Notes under the pieces: model-generated
Databases searched by the model: none
What the model was told of the DNA's origin: nothing
Seen by the model: only the letters and a program-made list of their open reading frames with translations
Position numbers and translations under genes: made by a program
Assembly: GCA_022496805.1 (NCBI GenBank)
Contig: CM040085.1
Span: 51,572,234 to 51,636,233 of the forward strand
Length of the DNA: 64,000 nt
DNA from: Pohlia nutans
Taxonomy: Eukaryota; Streptophyta; Bryopsida; Bryales; Mniaceae
Direction: 5' to 3'
In this document: positions 62,290-64,000 of the stretch, piece after piece
Numbering within the stretch: position 1 is the stretch's first letter
How the letters are laid out: each line of letters opens with the position of its first letter

Positions 62290-62502
62290 GGAATATTTCA
62301 TCCAAGTTATTTAACATGTTTGACATTCGTCTAATTAGACACTTGATATCATATGTCTAATACGACGACATGAAGTTGGAAAAAAGTGTCAGACATGACA
62401 ACCTTGTGTATTGGTAGCATACATTCTAGAACATAAATCTATATCGCTAAGACATGAAGGCGGAATTGATAAATGGATGCTAATGGGTATGTCCACCTTA
62501 TG
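62096..62502. mobile_element. MITE with GTAGACATAYCC ends, long copy
   Basis: The left end (TAGACATACCCATTA at 62101) and the right end (TAATGGGTATGTCCACCTTA) are inverse over about 54 bp with a few mismatches. It is 407 bp and contains a (TA)n tract. Confidence 0.75.
62251..62291. repeat. (TA)15 microsatellite plus T-run
   Basis: Thirty bases of alternating T and A, then about ten T, inside a MITE. Confidence 0.95.
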
Positions 62503-63171
62503 TCATCCTTTGAATGCATTTGATTTCCATGTTGCAATGAAAATATTGTGTCTGTAAATCCTTCCATTGAATTCCTCCCTGTTTCTTAGTTTGTGGTATT
62601 GATTAAATTGCACGCATTGGGATATTCACTGGCACGCAAAATCCTCATTTGGGAATTGGCTGTGGTAAAGTTCACAGAATCCTCGACGGAATCATGAGGA
62701 GATGCTCCATGCACCGACAAACTGGTCTTTGAGCGTTGAAAAACCCCGTGTTGACAAAATTTGAAAATTTGAAAATTTAAGAATATATTTCAACCATACC
62801 AATCTATTGTCAACCCATGTGTGTGCAATATGCAAAAACGAGAAAAGAGTCCAATATTGTATGTATAACAATGATTCAAATTGTATTCTTTCTGTTTGAA
62901 AATATTTTTGGGATGTCTCATTTTAATCATCAATAGAATAAAGAGACCATTTAAATATACAAACTTTTGTGTTGACATTTAAATATACAAACTTGGCAAA
63001 TATCAAACAAAGTATTTTAGAAATACTGAGGATTTATGAAATGAGGTAGATTTCTTGATATTCAACAAAGTCCATAATATTGTATGTGAAATTCATCAAA
63101 GTAATCAATAACTATAAGCGATTATTCCCCCTATCCCACAAAAAGACCTTGGTTTCATTCAAATCCGTGGA
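62503..63171. other. AT-rich intergenic DNA
   Basis: Nothing is recognised. Confidence 0.45.
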
Positions 63172-63687
63172 TTAACCCTTCACTGCCTAAGCGTCCATTA
63201 AAGAGTGAGGTTGTCCATTAAAGATTTTATGGGAATTTAGCGTACCGTTTAGAAAGGGATGATTTATGAAACTTTTATGCCTCATTTCATGTTGGAGTGA
63301 TTCATCAAAAATTATAAGATCTTAGTTCAAAATAGTTCAAAAGTGCTCTTGAAAAAGTCAACTCATAAAATTAAGCAACCAAAAAATCTCCAAAAATCAC
63401 TACACTTATAGTATTACATTTCAACCCATCACAACAAATTTCATCTATAGATTGTCAATATCTTATCCGTAATTGAATTACAAAATAAGTTTGAATTTTA
63501 AGTTTCAAAATTTATACAAAAATATTGGTAATTGCAATCATAGATTTAATCGTATAGATAGAATCTAAAATATATAATGTACAACTTTTATTCACACATC
63601 GAGTTCAAAATATCCCTCTTAATTGCGTTTTATAATGCATTTTTGCAAAACTGCCCAATTTGGAGAGGGTTGCAGGCATTTAGGGAA
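63172..63687 (-). mobile_element. AT-rich TTAA element, 590-bp family, inverted
   Basis: It starts TTAACCCTTCACTGCC and ends GGCATTTAGGGAA. The interior is the reverse complement of 27640-28080, block by block. Confidence 0.7.
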
Positions 63688-64000
63688 CCTCAAGTGTTGT
63701 TTTCACTGAAATTCATAAATTAAGCTTAACCCCGTGATTACAGAGGGAATATTCAAATGACTGTGATGCAAATCTATAGATTAAGTGTGTATAGAGGGAG
63801 TATTTTGACTGCAACAAAGTGTATACATGATTAAAATCCATGACAATAATCCATTATCAGAATGATCAAAATCCATGATCAGCATGATCAAAATTCATGG
63901 ATTAAGCTACCAACATTGTTTGCAATGCTTTGAAGCACTTGTCAAGCATGTGCGAAGCTTAATTGCCAACGGTGAACGAGTACAATTGGAAATCATGGAC
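63688..64000. other. Window end, AT-rich
   Basis: It contains small direct repeats of ATGATCAAAATCCATGATC near 63830-63900. No gene is seen. Confidence 0.5.

Overview
The window is nuclear DNA from a land plant. The evidence is plant-type split genes with GT-AG introns, a plant RDR1-type RNA-dependent RNA polymerase, a plant DUF4228 protein, a plant-specific protein of unknown function, MULE transposases with SWIM zinc fingers, and many MITEs. The sequence does not tell me which lineage it is. Large AT-rich gaps full of repeats suggest a mid-sized or large genome.

Layout. (1) 0.7-16.5 kb holds decayed Mutator-like (MULE) DNA: a truncated copy (723-4356, minus) and a longer copy (10286-16295, minus) of a six-exon gene that joins a BED-like zinc finger to a C48/Ulp1 SUMO-protease domain, with a degenerate MULE transposase between them (6085-9676, plus) that carries three EAR-like DLN motifs. 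The longer copy has captured, in an intron and on the opposite strand, one exon of a DA1-type LIM/peptidase gene. (2) 16.5-24.6 kb holds tandem and direct duplications and AT-rich repeats with no gene. (3) 24.7-26.6 kb (minus) is an intact-looking three-exon gene of unknown function. (4) 27.3-37.3 kb is filled by a second MULE pseudogene (30641-33914, minus), a 133-bp satellite, a 63-bp minisatellite and AT-rich elements, framed by two inverted copies of one promoter/5' leader-like segment. (5) 40900-45545 (plus) is an intact six-exon RDR1-like gene. (6) 46-64 kb is AT-rich and dense in nested MITEs, with one more two-exon gene (DUF4228, 60439-61809, plus).

The three intact-looking genes are ordinary host genes; RDR1-type enzymes make double-stranded RNA for silencing of viruses and transposons. 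Most of the rest is transposon. The most notable observations are: several AT-rich families that start TTAACCC and end GGGTTAA, one of them with a paralogous empty site that supports a TTAA target duplication (a piggyBac-like signature); the Ulp1/BED fusion gene and the EAR motifs in the MULEs; nonsense mutations that all fit C-to-T decay; a captured DA1 exon; and a strong local excess of the octamer ATAACACT in the first 23 kb.

All exon joins were worked out by eye from splice signals, phase and paralogue or family comparison. No alignment or database search was run.
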